Positions 51,919 through 62,187 of a stretch of 64,000 nt of DNA are shown in pieces. Each line of letters opens with the position of its first letter. Position 1 is the first letter of the stretch. A model generated the notes under the pieces. That model made no database searches. It saw nothing but the letters and a program-made list of their open reading frames with translations, and was not told the DNA's origin. The stretch covers positions 4,675,001 through 4,739,000 of the forward strand of contig NZ_AP025637.1 of NCBI RefSeq assembly GCF_022846615.1, read 5' to 3'. Both the position numbers and the translations under genes were made by a program. The DNA is from Roseomonas fluvialis. GTDB lineage: Bacteria; Pseudomonadota; Alphaproteobacteria; Acetobacterales; Acetobacteraceae.

Positions 51919-53697
51919 ATGGCCGCCGCCCCTGCCCTCGACACCACGTCCCGCACGCTACTGACCCGCCTGTGGCGCGCCTATGTGGCGCAGCACCGCC
52001 GCGGCATAGCCGTGGCCCTCGCCTGCACCTTCGGCGTCGCCGCCACCACCGCGCTGTACCCGGTGGTCATCCAGCAATCCTTCGACCTGTTCACCGAAGG
52101 GCGGCAGGACGTTCTGTGGGCCATCCCGCTGGTCATTGTGGTGGTCACCTGCCTCAAGGCCGCCGCGCAATACGGCCAGGCGGTCGCCATCCAGGGCGTG
52201 GTCCTGCGGGTCATCGAGGCCATCCAGAACGACCTGTTCCGCGCCCTCACCCGCGCCGACCTGGCCTCCGTGGCGCGTGAGGCCCCGGCGCGCCACGCCG
52301 CCCGCTTCACGACCGACGCGGCGCTGATCCGCGAGGCGCTGACCAAGTCGATCAATGCCATCGCCGATGCGCTGACCGTGGTCGGTCTGGTCGCCTCCAT
52401 GGTCTACCTGGACTGGCAGATGTCGCTGGTGGCGGCGGTGATGTACCCGATCGCCGTCGTGCCGATCCTCAAGCTCGGCAAGCGCATCCGCCGGGCCTCG
52501 GGCGGCATGCAGGAACGCGTGGGCGAAGCCGCCGCGGCACTGACAGAGTCCTTCGGTGCCGCCCGCGTGGTGCGCGCCTATCGCCTGGAAGCCGCCGAGG
52601 AAGCCCGCGCCGCCGGTTTGTTCGCCCGCCTGCGCGAGAGCCTTTATGGTATCGCCCGCACCCGCGCCTCGCTCGACCCACTGCTGGAAGCGCTCGGCGG
52701 CTTCGCCGTCGCCGCCGTGCTGATCTTCGTGGGCTGGCGCGTGGCCTCGGGCGCCGGGACCCTCGGCGAATTCACCGGCTTCGTGGCCGCGCTGCTGATC
52801 GCATCCCGCCCCGTGCGCGCGCTGGGGTCGCTGAACGCGGCACTGCAGGAAGGGCTGGCGGGCCTCACGCGGGTCTTCGCCGTGGTGGACGAGAAGCGCC
52901 ATATCCTGGACGCGCCCGGCGCCGCCCCGCTGCCCGCCGGGCGCGGGCGCATCGCCTTCGAAGGCGTGGGCTTCACCTATGCCTCCGACGCGACCGGCGC
53001 GGTGCCCGATGCCGCCCTGCGCGGCCTGACCTTCGCCGCCGAACCGGGCGAGACGGTCGCGCTGGTGGGCCCCTCCGGCGCCGGCAAATCCACCGCCATC
53101 GCCCTGGTCCCCCGCCTGTACGACGCAACCGAGGGCCGCCTGCTGGTCGATGGCGCCGAGATCCGCGAGGTGAGCATCGCCTCGCTGCGCGATGCCATCG
53201 CCTATGTCGGCCAGGATGCGGTGATCTTCGACGACACGGCCGAGGCCAATATCGCCGCCGGCCGTCCGGACGCGACCCGCGCCGAGGTCGAGGAGGCCGC
53301 CCGCGCCGCCGCCGCGCACGACTTCATCGCCGCGCTGCCGCAGGGCTACGCCACCGCGCTGGGGTCGGGCGGGTCGCGCCTGTCCGGCGGCCAGCGGCAG
53401 CGCATCGCGCTGGCCCGCGCCCTGCTGCGCAACCCACGCATCCTGCTGCTGGACGAGGCGACCAGCGCGCTCGATGCCGAGAACGAGGCGCTGGTGCAGC
53501 AGGCGCTTGCGCGGCTGCGCGCCGGGCGCACCACGCTGGTCATCGCGCATCGCCTGGCGACCGTGCGCGACGCCGACCGCATCGTTGTGATGGAGGCCGG
53601 CCGCGCGGTTGAGCAGGGCCGCCACGCTGAGCTCATGGCGGCCGACGGCCTCTATGCGCGCCTGGTGCGCACCCAGGCCTTCTCCGCCGAGTCGTGA
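51919..53697 (+). CDS. ABC exporter, fused membrane and ATPase domains (MsbA-like)
   Basis: This 592-residue half-transporter works as a homodimer. Residues 20-320 form six helices and the cytoplasmic coupling loops. The ATPase domain has Walker A GPSGAGKST, Q-loop YVGQDAVIFDD, signature [16 protein letters not shown], Walker B ILLLDEATSALD and switch IAHRLAT, all intact. Lipid, drug or lipid A export is possible; no neighbour decides it. A LexA-type box lies upstream. Confidence 0.92.
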   Translation: MAAAPALDTTSRTLLTRLWRAYVAQHRRGIAVALACTFGVAATTALYPVVIQQSFDLFTEGRQDVLWAIPLVIVVVTCLKAAAQYGQAVAIQGVVLRVIEAIQNDLFRALTRADLASVAREAPARHAARFTTDAALIREALTKSINAIADALTVVGLVASMVYLDWQMSLVAAVMYPIAVVPILKLGKRIRRASGGMQERVGEAAAALTESFGAARVVRAYRLEAAEEARAAGLFARLRESLYGIARTRASLDPLLEALGGFAVAAVLIFVGWRVASGAGTLGEFTGFVAALLIASRPVRALGSLNAALQEGLAGLTRVFAVVDEKRHILDAPGAAPLPAGRGRIAFEGVGFTYASDATGAVPDAALRGLTFAAEPGETVALVGPSGAGKSTAIALVPRLYDATEGRLLVDGAEIREVSIASLRDAIAYVGQDAVIFDDTAEANIAAGRPDATRAEVEEAARAAAAHDFIAALPQGYATALGSGGSRLSGGQRQRIALARALLRNPRILLLDEATSALDAENEALVQQALARLRAGRTTLVIAHRLATVRDADRIVVMEAGRAVEQGRHAELMAADGLYARLVRTQAFSAES

Positions 53698-53803
53698 CGG
53701 ACATCAGGCGCGGGCCGGTCACCGCGATATCGTGCGGGTGGGGTGGGCGTCGCATCTTCGCCCGCCCAAGCGCTGCCGCGGCGGCCTGACCGTCAACCTG
53801 GCA

Positions 53804-54631
53804 TCACGCGCTGCGCGCCGCCGGGCGTGCCGGCTCGTACACACCGCGCTCCCCGGCCGCCGGCACCAAGCGTTCGGTCAAGCCGAGCACGGTCTCCGCG
53901 CCGCCCAGGTAGACCACGCCATCCGGCGGCAGCAGCCCCGCCAGCGTGGCCAGCACGCGCGACTTGGTCGGCGCGTCGAAATAGATCAGCACGTTACGGC
54001 AGAAGACGATGTCGAAACGCCCCAGGCTGCGCGGATCGTCCAGCAGGTTGAAGGGCTGGAAGCGCGCCATGGCCCGCAATTCGGGCTTCACACGCCAGCG
54101 CGTGCCGTCCTGGATGAAGTGCCTGACCAGCATCTGCACCGGCAGGCCGCGCTGCACCTCGAACTGCGTGAACACTGCCTGCTGCGCGCGGTCGAGCATC
54201 TCGCGCGAGAGGTCAGTGCCCAGGATTTCGACGCGCTTGCCGGCCATGGCAGTGCCGAGTTCGGCGACCGTCATGGCGATGGAATAGGCCTCCTGCCCCG
54301 AGGAGCAGGCGGCCGACCAGATGCGGATGACATGACCGGCCGGGCGCGCCGCGGCCAGCTTCGGCAACAGCTTCTTCAGGTGCTCGAAGGGCTTGCCGTC
54401 GCGGAAGAAGGAGCTCTCGTTGGTGGTCAGCGCCTCGACCACCTCGGCGGCCAGGGCGGTCGACCCGGGGGCGCGCAGGCGCAGCGCCAGCGCATCGAGC
54501 CCGGCGATCCCGTCGCGCCGCAGCATCGGCGCCAGGCGCGTCTCGAGCATGTAGCCCTTGTCCGCGGTCAGCACGATGCCGGAGCGCTGCTTCACCAGCC
54601 CGGCCAGGTAGTTGAAACTGTCGGGCGTCAT
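53804..54631 (-). CDS. cheR: Chemotaxis protein methyltransferase CheR
   Basis: This 275-residue protein methylates glutamates of chemoreceptors using S-adenosylmethionine. It has an N-terminal helical domain (GIVLTADKGYMLETRLAPML, 20 residues), then TTNESSFFRDGKPFEHL and the SAM site IWSAACSSGQEAYSIA, with later DIVFCRNVLIYFD. The start overlaps the cheB stop by four bases. Last gene of the chemosensory operon. Confidence 0.94.
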   Translation of the reverse strand: MTPDSFNYLAGLVKQRSGIVLTADKGYMLETRLAPMLRRDGIAGLDALALRLRAPGSTALAAEVVEALTTNESSFFRDGKPFEHLKKLLPKLAAARPAGHVIRIWSAACSSGQEAYSIAMTVAELGTAMAGKRVEILGTDLSREMLDRAQQAVFTQFEVQRGLPVQMLVRHFIQDGTRWRVKPELRAMARFQPFNLLDDPRSLGRFDIVFCRNVLIYFDAPTKSRVLATLAGLLPPDGVVYLGGAETVLGLTERLVPAAGERGVYEPARPAARSA

Positions 54632-55715
54632 GCCGTGACCCTTTCGGCCGCGATCGCGGCAATGCGTTCGGCCAGCGCCTCGGGCGGCGCCAGCAGCTGC
54701 GGCAGGCCGGCGCGCGCGACCGCGCCGGGCATGCCCCAGACCACCGAGGATGCCTCGTCCTGCGCCAGCACCGTGCCGCCGGCGGCCACCACGCCGCGGC
54801 AGCCCTCGAGCCCGTCATGCCCCATGCCGGTCAGGATCACCGCCAGCAGCCGCCCGCCCACGGCGCCGACCGCGCTGCGCAGCATCGGGTCCACCGCGGG
54901 GCGGCAGAAATTCTCCGGCGGGCCACTGGTCAGGCGCGCGCGCAGCCCGCCCGCGGCCGCTTCCACCAGCAGGTGGTGGTCGCCGGGGGCCAAATGGATG
55001 CGCCCGGGCTGCAGCGCCTCGCCATCCTTCGCCTCGGCGCAACGCTGCTGGCCCATGCGGTCGAGGTGTTCCGCCAGCATGGTGGTGAAGCCGGCGGGCA
55101 TGTGCTGCACCACCACCACAGGCACCGGCAGCCGCGGCAGTCGCTTGACCAGCGTGGCCAGCGCCTGCGGCCCGCCGGTCGAGGACCCGATCGCGACCAG
55201 CGCCGGCCGGCCCCTGGCCGGGCCGGGTGGGCGCGTGGGTGGTGGCGGGCGCAGCGGCGCGGCGCGTGGGGGGGCGGCCTTCTCCTGCCGCTTCATCCGC
55301 GCCCAGCCGCGCACCTTGGCGACCAGTTCGCCCTTGAACACCGGGTCGGCCGCGCCGCCGGCCGCGCCCTGCGGCTTCGGCACGTAGTCCGCGGCACCTG
55401 CGGCCAGCGCCGCGATCGCCGCCTTGGCACCGCGCTGCGTCAATGCGCTGGCCACGATCACCGCCGCCTGCGGCGCCGCCTTCAGGATCAGCGGCAGCGC
55501 CGTCATGCCGTCCATCACCGGCATCTCGAGGTCGAGCAGCACGACATCCGGCCGCGCGGCCGCCAGCGCATCCAGCGCGTCACGCCCGTTCGCCGCCTGG
55601 TGCACCACGCGGATGCCCGGTTCCGATTCCAGCAGCCGGCGCAGGATGGCGCGCGCCGTGGCGCTGTCGTCGCACAGCATCACCCGTACGTCGTTGCCCG
55701 CGGGGGCGGGCAGGC

Positions 55716-55719
<4 letters not shown>
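54628..55719 (-). CDS. cheB: Chemotaxis methylesterase/glutamine deamidase CheB
   Basis: This 363-residue protein has an N-terminal receiver with its phosphorylation site at D63 (VVLLDLEMPVMDG). A linker rich in proline and alanine follows, then the methylesterase domain: AIGSSTGGPQALA holds the catalytic serine, VVQHMPAGFT the histidine and ILTGMGHDGLEG the aspartate. It removes methyl groups from receptors. It overlaps cheY upstream and cheR downstream. Confidence 0.95.
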
Positions 55720-56099
<380 letters not shown>

Positions 56100-56110
56100 G
56101 GCCGGTCTCC

Positions 56111-56599
56111 TCAGCTGATCGCCAGCACGCGGTCGACCTCGAGCGCGATGGTCAGCCGGTGCTCCTGCCGATGCACCCCGCGCGAGACATCGCGCCAGAA
56201 CGGGTCGAGCGTCGGCGGGTTGGGCTCGAAGCCCGCGGCGGGCAGCGGCACCACCTCGCCCACCTCGTCGACCTGCAGGGAATAGAGTTCGCCCGCCTGC
56301 TCCACCACCACGCTCATGGGCGCGGGGCCGGCCTCGCGCGGCGGCAGGCCGAGGCGCAGGCGCAGATCCACCGCCGTCACGATGCGCCCGCGCAGGTTCA
56401 GGCTGCCGGCGATCTCGGGCGGGGCGAGCGGAATGCGCGTGATGGCCTGCGGGCCCAGCACGTCGCGCACCATCAGCACCGGCACGGCGCAGGACTGCCC
56501 GGCGACCGTCAGCGTCAGGAAGACATCCTCCTCCCGTTCATGGCGGGTGGCGTTGGGCGGGGCGGGGCGCCCGGCGGGCGCGGCGGCGGTCTGTTCCAT
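56111..56599 (-). CDS. cheW: Chemotaxis coupling protein CheW
   Basis: This 162-residue protein has an N-terminal low-complexity stretch of about 20 residues, then a CheW beta-barrel: LTLTVAGQSCAVPVLMVRDV, with ITRIPLAPPEIAGSLNLRGRIV continuing the fold in the next strands. It links receptors to CheA. It sits 12 bases after cheA. Confidence 0.93.
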   Translation of the reverse strand: MEQTAAAPAGRPAPPNATRHEREEDVFLTLTVAGQSCAVPVLMVRDVLGPQAITRIPLAPPEIAGSLNLRGRIVTAVDLRLRLGLPPREAGPAPMSVVVEQAGELYSLQVDEVGEVVPLPAAGFEPNPPTLDPFWRDVSRGVHRQEHRLTIALEVDRVLAIS

Positions 56600-56611
56600 C
56601 TGGCGTATCCC

Positions 56612-59245
56612 TCAGGCCGCGACCGACGCCGACAGGCAGTCCTGCAGGGACTGCAGCAACGCCTCGCGGTCGTACTTGGCGACATAGTCGGTGAAGCCGG
56701 CCTCACGCCCGCGCGCCACGTCGGCGGGCTCGGCGCGCGACGACAGCGCGATCAGCGGCATGGCTTCCCAGGCGCCACCGGCGCGCACCGCCTTCGCAAA
56801 GGCAATGCCGTCCATGTCCGGCATCTCGATGTCGGACACCACGGCGTCGAAGACGTGGCCTTCCTCGCGCAGGCGCAGCGCGGCAGCGGGGCCATCGACA
56901 GCCATCACCTCGTAACCGGCGGCCGACAGCGCGGGCACCACCAGGTGGCGAAAGAAGGCGCTGTCCTCGACCATCAGCAGGCGCGGGCGCGACTTGCCCG
57001 CCGCTGCGGACCGTGCAGTGCGGAACCAGTCCTCGCCGCCCTGCGCGAGCCACCAGGCGGTGTCCAGCACCTCGGTCACGCGGCCCGAAATCACCGCCGA
57101 ACCGATGAACCCCGCACGCCCCGACCCTGGCTGGATGTCGAGCCGCTCGTCGATCACGTCCAGGATCTCGTCGACCATCAGGCCCATGGCGCGGTCGTTC
57201 TCGGTGAAGACCAGCACCGCCTGGCGCGCCGCGCCATCGGGGCGCATCCAGCCGGGCGAGACCGGGATCAGCGGCATCAGCGCGCCGCGGTACTGCACCA
57301 CCGGCGTCGCGCCCGACATCTCGATGCGGTCCGCCGGAATGTCCTCGAGCCGCGCAACCAGGCCGAGCGGCACCGCCTTGGGGGTTTCATCCCCGGCGCG
57401 GAACAGCAGCAGCGATGCGCTGGCATCCGATCGCATCCCGCCCGCCGTGGTGGCTGTGCGGCGCGCGTCCTCGCCCGCCGCATCGGCGCCGACACCCGCG
57501 GCGCGGCCGATCCCGTTCGGGTCGAGGATCATGATCACGCTGCCATCGCCAAGGATGGTGTTGCCGCTGAACATGGTGACGTGGCGCAGGATGGGCGCCA
57601 CCGGTTTCACCACGATCTCCTCGGTATCGAAGACGCGGTCCAGGATGATGCCGAAGGCCTGCCCGCCCACCTGCATGACCGCCACGAAGCCCTCGGCCTG
57701 GCGCTCCGGCGCTGGCAGGCGCAGCAGCCCGGCCAGCGAGACCAGCGGCAGCAGCCGGTCGCGCAGCCGCAGCACCGGGGCGTCCTTGATGCGTTCGATG
57801 CGCGGCCCGCCATCCTGGCCGCCCGCGCCGGCCGTGGCGTTCGCGCCGCCCGCCGAGACGCCGGGATTTGCCCCGCCGGCGGCGACGCGCACCAGTTCCA
57901 CCACGCCGATCTGCGGCAGCGCGAAGCGCTCGCCCCCCGCCTCGACGATCAGCGCCGAGACGATCGCCAGCGTCAGCGGGATCTTGATGGTGAAGGTCGT
58001 CCCGCGCCCTTCCTTGGACGAGAGTTCGACCGTGCCGCCGATCTTCTCGATGTTGGTCTTGACCACATCCATGCCAACGCCGCGGCCGGACACGGACGTG
58101 ACCTGCTGCGCGGTCGAGAAGCCCGGCGCGAAGATGAAGCGCAGCACCTCGCGCTCATGCATCTGGGCGAGTTCCGCCTCGGTCGCGAGGCCGTTCGCCA
58201 GCGCCTTGGCGCGGATGCGCTCCACCGGCAGGCCGCGCCCGTCGTCACCCACCTCGATGATGATGTGCCCGCCTTCATGGTAGGCGTTCAGCAGGATGCG
58301 ACCGGTTTCCGGCTTGCCGGCGGCGCGGCGCTGTTCGGGCGTTTCCAGCCCGTGGTCGCCCGAATTGCGCACCATGTGCGTCAGCGGGTCGCGGATCAGC
58401 TCCAGCACCTGGCGGTCGAGTTCGGTCTGCGCGCCGCGCATGTCGAGCTCGATCTTCTTGCCCAGTTCGATCGACAGGTCGCGCACCAGGCGCGGCAGCT
58501 TCGACCAGGCATTGCCGATCGGCTGCATGCGCGTCTTCATCACCCCCTCCTGCAGGTCGGAGGTGATGTGCGACAGCCGCTGCAGCGGCACCGCAAAGGC
58601 GTCCGAATGATGCCCGCGCGCCAGCTGCAGCAGCTGGTTGCGCGTCAGCACGAGCTCGCTGACCAGCGTCATCAGGTCTTCCAACACATCGACCGCGACG
58701 CGGATGGTCAGCGGGGCGGCGATGCCGCCGGTCGCCTCGGCGGCGGCGGCCGGCACGTCCGGCGCGGCAGCGACAGGTGCCTCGGCCGGCGGTGCCGCCG
58801 CGGGGGCGGGCGCCTCGGCCTGCGGTGCGGCTGCAGGAGCGGCGGCGGGCGCGGCGGCGGGTGTGCTGCGGCCCTCGGCTGCCGCGTTCAGGGCTTCGAT
58901 CAAGGGCGCGTCGTCGCCCGCCGGCTCGGCGCCGGCCGCCTCCAGCCCGGCGACGATCGCCTTGATGCGGTCGAGCGAGGACAGGATCAGGCTGATGCCC
59001 GCCGGCGTGACTGGCAGCGACCCGTCGCGGTAGCGCCCGAGCACATTCTCGGCCGCATGGGCCACCGCCTCGAGCCGCGCGAGGCCCAGGAACCCGCAGG
59101 TCCCCTTGATGGTGTGCACCAGGCGAAAGACTTCCGACAGGGTGGGCTGGTCGTCGGGCGTGCGTTCGAGTCGCAGCAGCGCGGAGTCGAGCGCGGTTAG
59201 CCCCTCGTGGGTTTCGGTCAGGAAGTCGGCCAGCAGATCGTCCAT
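56612..59245 (-). CDS. cheA: Chemotaxis histidine kinase CheA, hybrid with receiver
   Basis: This protein of about 877 residues has an Hpt domain with phosphorylated H44 (RLVHTIKGTCGFLGLARL). An alanine/proline-rich linker at about 130-170 precedes the dimerisation domain (LVSELVLTRNQLLQLARG). The ATPase domain has HMVRNSGDHGLETPEQR, VGDDGRGLP and SGRGVGMDVVKTNIE. Two CheW-like regions follow, then a C-terminal receiver (LLMVEDSAFFRH, VVSDIEMPDMDG). The start is ATG at 59245, preceded by GGGGATGG; 59251 is an alternative. The hybrid receiver suggests internal phosphate control. Confidence 0.94.
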   Translation of the reverse strand: MDDLLADFLTETHEGLTALDSALLRLERTPDDQPTLSEVFRLVHTIKGTCGFLGLARLEAVAHAAENVLGRYRDGSLPVTPAGISLILSSLDRIKAIVAGLEAAGAEPAGDDAPLIEALNAAAEGRSTPAAAPAAAPAAAPQAEAPAPAAAPPAEAPVAAAPDVPAAAAEATGGIAAPLTIRVAVDVLEDLMTLVSELVLTRNQLLQLARGHHSDAFAVPLQRLSHITSDLQEGVMKTRMQPIGNAWSKLPRLVRDLSIELGKKIELDMRGAQTELDRQVLELIRDPLTHMVRNSGDHGLETPEQRRAAGKPETGRILLNAYHEGGHIIIEVGDDGRGLPVERIRAKALANGLATEAELAQMHEREVLRFIFAPGFSTAQQVTSVSGRGVGMDVVKTNIEKIGGTVELSSKEGRGTTFTIKIPLTLAIVSALIVEAGGERFALPQIGVVELVRVAAGGANPGVSAGGANATAGAGGQDGGPRIERIKDAPVLRLRDRLLPLVSLAGLLRLPAPERQAEGFVAVMQVGGQAFGIILDRVFDTEEIVVKPVAPILRHVTMFSGNTILGDGSVIMILDPNGIGRAAGVGADAAGEDARRTATTAGGMRSDASASLLLFRAGDETPKAVPLGLVARLEDIPADRIEMSGATPVVQYRGALMPLIPVSPGWMRPDGAARQAVLVFTENDRAMGLMVDEILDVIDERLDIQPGSGRAGFIGSAVISGRVTEVLDTAWWLAQGGEDWFRTARSAAAGKSRPRLLMVEDSAFFRHLVVPALSAAGYEVMAVDGPAAALRLREEGHVFDAVVSDIEMPDMDGIAFAKAVRAGGAWEAMPLIALSSRAEPADVARGREAGFTDYVAKYDREALLQSLQDCLSASVAA

Positions 59246-59348
59246 TGCCATCCCCGCGGGTGCGTGCCGCGGCAGCATGGCCGGCAGGGGCCAAAGAATC
59301 GGTAAAGCACGGCGGCGGAGCCCGCGCCCCGCCGCCGCGGCGCGTGCG

Positions 59349-59996
59349 TTATTCGCCGATGCTCAGCAGCAGCGGCCCGCAGCCCTCGCCTGGCGGCATC
59401 GCCAGGCTCAGGCTGACGCTGCCTGCCGCCGCGGTCGCGGCCAGCCACAACGAGAGCACCTCCCGCCCGGTCGGCTCGTTCGGCAGCGGCGCCCCCGCCA
59501 CCGCGCGCAGCAGCGCCGGCGGCCAGGCTGCGCGCGGGCCCTCGGGCAGCACCGCCATCTCGCGGTGCGGGTCGCCCACCAGGCGCACCACGCCGCCGCG
59601 CGGCAGCGCCTCGCCCGCGAGCAGCACGGCAGTGAGCAGCACCGGCACCACTTCCTCGGCGACCATGATGCCGGCATCGAGCGCTGCGGCATCGGCGCTG
59701 GCCCGCCCGCCCGCGATCTCGCCGGTGGCAAGCCCCAGCACGGTGCCGAGCGCCGACTCGCCCTGTCCGCCCAGCAGGGCACGCCACAGCAGCAGGCGCC
59801 GGCGCAGCACCGCGGCGGCATCGACCGCCAGGTCGGCGGCCTCCGACCCCGCGCCGTCCAGCAGCTCGAGCGCATTGCCGACGGTGCCCGCCACGCCGCT
59901 GATGTCATGGCACAGGCGAAGACCGACCAACCGCGCCAGGCGCAGATCGGACAGCGGCGGTACGGAGGGCATGGCCCGGGACATCCCTTGCGTCAT
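59349..59996 (-). CDS. ChpT-like histidine phosphotransferase
   Basis: This protein of about 215 residues has the ChpT-type dimerisation helix with a phosphorylatable histidine, RLVGLRLCHDISGVAGTVGNALELL split at residues 15-40, and a degenerate ATPase-like C-terminal domain. In Caulobacter ChpT relays phosphate from CckA to CtrA and CpdR. The start is uncertain: ATG at 59996 is used, with 60032, 59984 and 59972 possible. It lies 103 bases upstream of cheA on the same strand, so it could feed or drain phosphate from CheA or simply share its transcript. Confidence 0.75.
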   Translation of the reverse strand: MTQGMSRAMPSVPPLSDLRLARLVGLRLCHDISGVAGTVGNALELLDGAGSEAADLAVDAAAVLRRRLLLWRALLGGQGESALGTVLGLATGEIAGGRASADAAALDAGIMVAEEVVPVLLTAVLLAGEALPRGGVVRLVGDPHREMAVLPEGPRAAWPPALLRAVAGAPLPNEPTGREVLSLWLAATAAAGSVSLSLAMPPGEGCGPLLLSIGE

Positions 59997-60047
59997 GGGG
60001 CGAGACAGTATCCTCTGCGGTGCTTCCGCCATCTTAGCGCCGGAACC

Positions 60048-60061
60048 TTGATGGCCATCAT
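60048..60061. promoter_or_regulatory. FNR/FixK-like palindrome
   Basis: TTGATGGCCATCAT matches the TTGAT-N4-ATCAA consensus at nine of ten positions. It lies about 52 bases upstream of the ChpT-like start used here and just before the DUF3553 start. A chance match cannot be excluded. Confidence 0.25.
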
Positions 60062-60064
60062 CGC

Positions 60065-60244
60065 GTGACCGCAATCATCGAGCCAGGCATGCGCGTTCGC
60101 CTTCCGGGTCAGCCCGACTGGGGTATCGGACAAGTGCAGTCGGTGACAGGCGATCGCATTACCGTCAATTTCGAGCACGCCGGGAAGGTCCTGATCAACG
60201 CCGCCGTGGTTGTGCTGGACGTGATCGAGGATGACCGCCGGTGA
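60065..60244 (+). CDS. DUF3553 family small protein
   Basis: This 59-residue protein has conserved segments PGMRVRLPGQPDWGIGQVQS and RITVNFEHAGKVLI, which match the small DUF3553 proteins of alphaproteobacteria, a beta-strand fold reminiscent of CarD/SH3-type domains. GTG at 60065 is used; ATG at 60089 would shorten it by eight residues. The stop overlaps the GTG of the next gene (GTGA). Divergent from the ChpT-like gene. Function unknown, possibly nucleic-acid binding. Confidence 0.82.
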   Translation: MTAIIEPGMRVRLPGQPDWGIGQVQSVTGDRITVNFEHAGKVLINAAVVVLDVIEDDRR

Positions 60245-60996
60245 TCGCGTGGGTTGAGATTGCCACCCCGATCCTGCTCGACTGGCGTCTGGCGGGCGCG
60301 ATCGTGGCGACCGCCATCGCCGGAATCATGCGGGGCTATTCGGGCTTCGGCACGGCGGTGATCCTGGCGCCGGTCTATTCGCTGCTTTGGGGGCCGCGCG
60401 CGGGCATCCCGGTCATGCTGCTGATGGAACTGGTGGTCTCGGTGCAGTTGCTCCCGGCTGCCATCAAGGATGCCGACCGGCGCGTGGTGCTGCCGCTGGG
60501 CGGCGCGGCAGCGCTGGCCACGCCGCTCGGCGCCTGGATCCTGCTGAGCGCGGATGGCGATGCGCTGCGCCGCTTCATCGGCGGATTCGTGCTGGTGTTC
60601 GGGCTGCTGCTGATGTCGGGCTGGCGCTACCACGGGTCCCGCCCGCTGCCGCTCAACCTCGCGGTCGGCACCGCGGCGGGGCTGCTGAAGGGTGCGACCG
60701 GCATGAGCGGCCCGCCGGTGATCCTGTACCTGCTGGCCGGCCTCGAGGAAGCGCGGCGCCACCGCGCCAACCTCATCATGTTCTTCGCCACCATCGCCAT
60801 CGTGTCGATCGTGCCGCCGCTGATCGGGGGCCTGATCGACCTGCCGGTGCTGGTGCGCCTGGCGGTGCTGCTGCCGGTCATGGCGCTCTCGGTGCCGATC
60901 GGCGCGCGGCTGTTCAAGGTGGTGCCGGAACGGCTGTACCGCCCCTTCGCGATGGGGGTGCTGCTGGTGGCGGGTGGCCTGGCGCTGTTCGGGTAG
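60241..60996 (+). CDS. TauE/SafE family membrane permease
   Basis: This 251-residue membrane protein has about eight helices and the family motif GYSGFGTAVILAPVYSLLWGP near residue 32, repeated in weaker form as LKGATGMSGPPVILYLL. Members export sulfite, sulfoacetate or other organic anions. GTG at 60241 overlaps the DUF3553 stop. The TAG stop is part of the left end of a 119-bp palindromic element. Confidence 0.88.
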   Translation: MIAWVEIATPILLDWRLAGAIVATAIAGIMRGYSGFGTAVILAPVYSLLWGPRAGIPVMLLMELVVSVQLLPAAIKDADRRVVLPLGGAAALATPLGAWILLSADGDALRRFIGGFVLVFGLLLMSGWRYHGSRPLPLNLAVGTAAGLLKGATGMSGPPVILYLLAGLEEARRHRANLIMFFATIAIVSIVPPLIGGLIDLPVLVRLAVLLPVMALSVPIGARLFKVVPERLYRPFAMGVLLVAGGLALFG

Positions 60997-61112
60997 TGTC
61001 CTGCCGCGAAGTTCGCTGGACTTCCAGCGAACGCAGCGGACGAGCAGGCCACGGCAAAGCAAGACGAGTGGCCTGAGGACGAAGTCCGTTGGACTTCGAA
61101 ATCAGGACACTA
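60994..61112. repeat. 119-bp palindromic element with 10-bp terminal inverted repeats
   Basis: TAGTGTCCTG (60994-61003) is the exact inverse of CAGGACACTA (61103-61112). Inside are a perfect 10-bp stem-loop (61011-61020 with 61023-61032), an 8-bp inverted pair (61045-61052 with 61068-61075) and a 7-bp stem-loop (61081-61087 with 61091-61097). A 17-base motif GAAGTTCGCTGGACTTC recurs at 61081 with two changes. It has no coding capacity. It looks like a MITE or REP-type mobile repeat and also could terminate transcription. Confidence 0.7.
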
Positions 61113-61164
61113 GGGCGGTGAAAGGGGCTTGCGGCGGCTGCCCCTCCGGCCCCAAATCCCCAAT

Positions 61165-62187
61165 ATGCCAGGACTTCCTTCCGCGCCGGCGCCGCTGACC
61201 GACCCCTTCGGGCGCGGCATCAGCTACCTCCGCGTGTCGGTCACCGACCGCTGCGACCTGCGCTGCGTCTATTGCATGGCCGAGGACATGACCTTCCTGC
61301 CGAAGCGGGAGATCCTGTCGCTCGAGGAGATCGACCGGCTGTGTGGCGCCTTCATCGCGCTGGGCACCGACAAGATCCGCCTGACCGGCGGCGAACCCCT
61401 CGTGCGCAAGGGCGTGATGACGCTGGTGCGCAGCCTTGGCGCGCGCATCGGCGCCGGCGGTCTGCGCGAGCTCACCCTCACGACCAACGGCACGCAGTTG
61501 GCGAAGATGGCCGACGACCTGTTCGCCGCAGGCGTGCGGCGGATCAATGTCTCGCTGGATACGCTCGACCCCGGCGCCTTCGCCGCCATGACGCGCTGGG
61601 GCAAGATCGACCAGGTGCTGGATGGCATCTTCGCCGCCAAGGCCGCCGGGCTCGCCATCAAGATCAATGCGGTGGCGCTGAAGGGCGTGAACGAGGACGA
61701 ATTCGATCGCATGGTCGCCTGGTGCGGCGAACACGGCTTCGACCTCTGCCTGATCGAGACCATGCCGATGGGCGAGATCAGCCAGGACCGCACCGACCAG
61801 TATCTGCCGCTGTCGCTCGTGCGGTCCCGCCTGCGCCGGACCTGGACGCTCACGGACACCGACTACGCGACCGGCGGCCCCGCCCGCTACGTGACAGTGC
61901 AGGAGACCGGCCGGCGCATCGGCTTCATCACGCCGATGACTCATAACTTCTGCGAATCCTGCAACCGGGTGCGTCTCACCTGCACCGGCACGCTGTTCAT
62001 GTGCCTGGGCCAGGACGATGCCGCCGAATTCCGCGAGCTGCTGCGCGACCCCAGCGTGGACGATGCCGCGCTGGCGCAGGCGATCCGCGACGCCATCGCG
62101 CGCAAGCCGAAGGGCCATGACTTCGTGATCGACCGCCGGCGCAAATCCCCCGCCGTCGCGCGCCATATGAGCATGACCGGTGGCTGA
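61165..62187 (+). CDS. moaA: GTP 3',8-cyclase (molybdenum cofactor)
   Basis: This 340-residue radical-SAM enzyme starts molybdopterin synthesis from GTP. The first iron-sulfur cluster cysteines are C30, C34 and C37 ([11 protein letters not shown]). [10 protein letters not shown] is the SAM region, the second cluster is in [15 protein letters not shown], and the C-terminal double glycine needed for activity is present (MSMTGG). ATG at 61165 gives the usual short N-terminus. Other moa genes are not in the window. Confidence 0.96.
   Translation: MPGLPSAPAPLTDPFGRGISYLRVSVTDRCDLRCVYCMAEDMTFLPKREILSLEEIDRLCGAFIALGTDKIRLTGGEPLVRKGVMTLVRSLGARIGAGGLRELTLTTNGTQLAKMADDLFAAGVRRINVSLDTLDPGAFAAMTRWGKIDQVLDGIFAAKAAGLAIKINAVALKGVNEDEFDRMVAWCGEHGFDLCLIETMPMGEISQDRTDQYLPLSLVRSRLRRTWTLTDTDYATGGPARYVTVQETGRRIGFITPMTHNFCESCNRVRLTCTGTLFMCLGQDDAAEFRELLRDPSVDDAALAQAIRDAIARKPKGHDFVIDRRRKSPAVARHMSMTGG

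Noticed and set aside
60048..60061. FNR/FixK site as a firm regulatory call
   Set aside because: Kept only as a low-confidence feature: one mismatch, overlap with a coding start, and uncertain start of the divergent gene make it a likely chance match.
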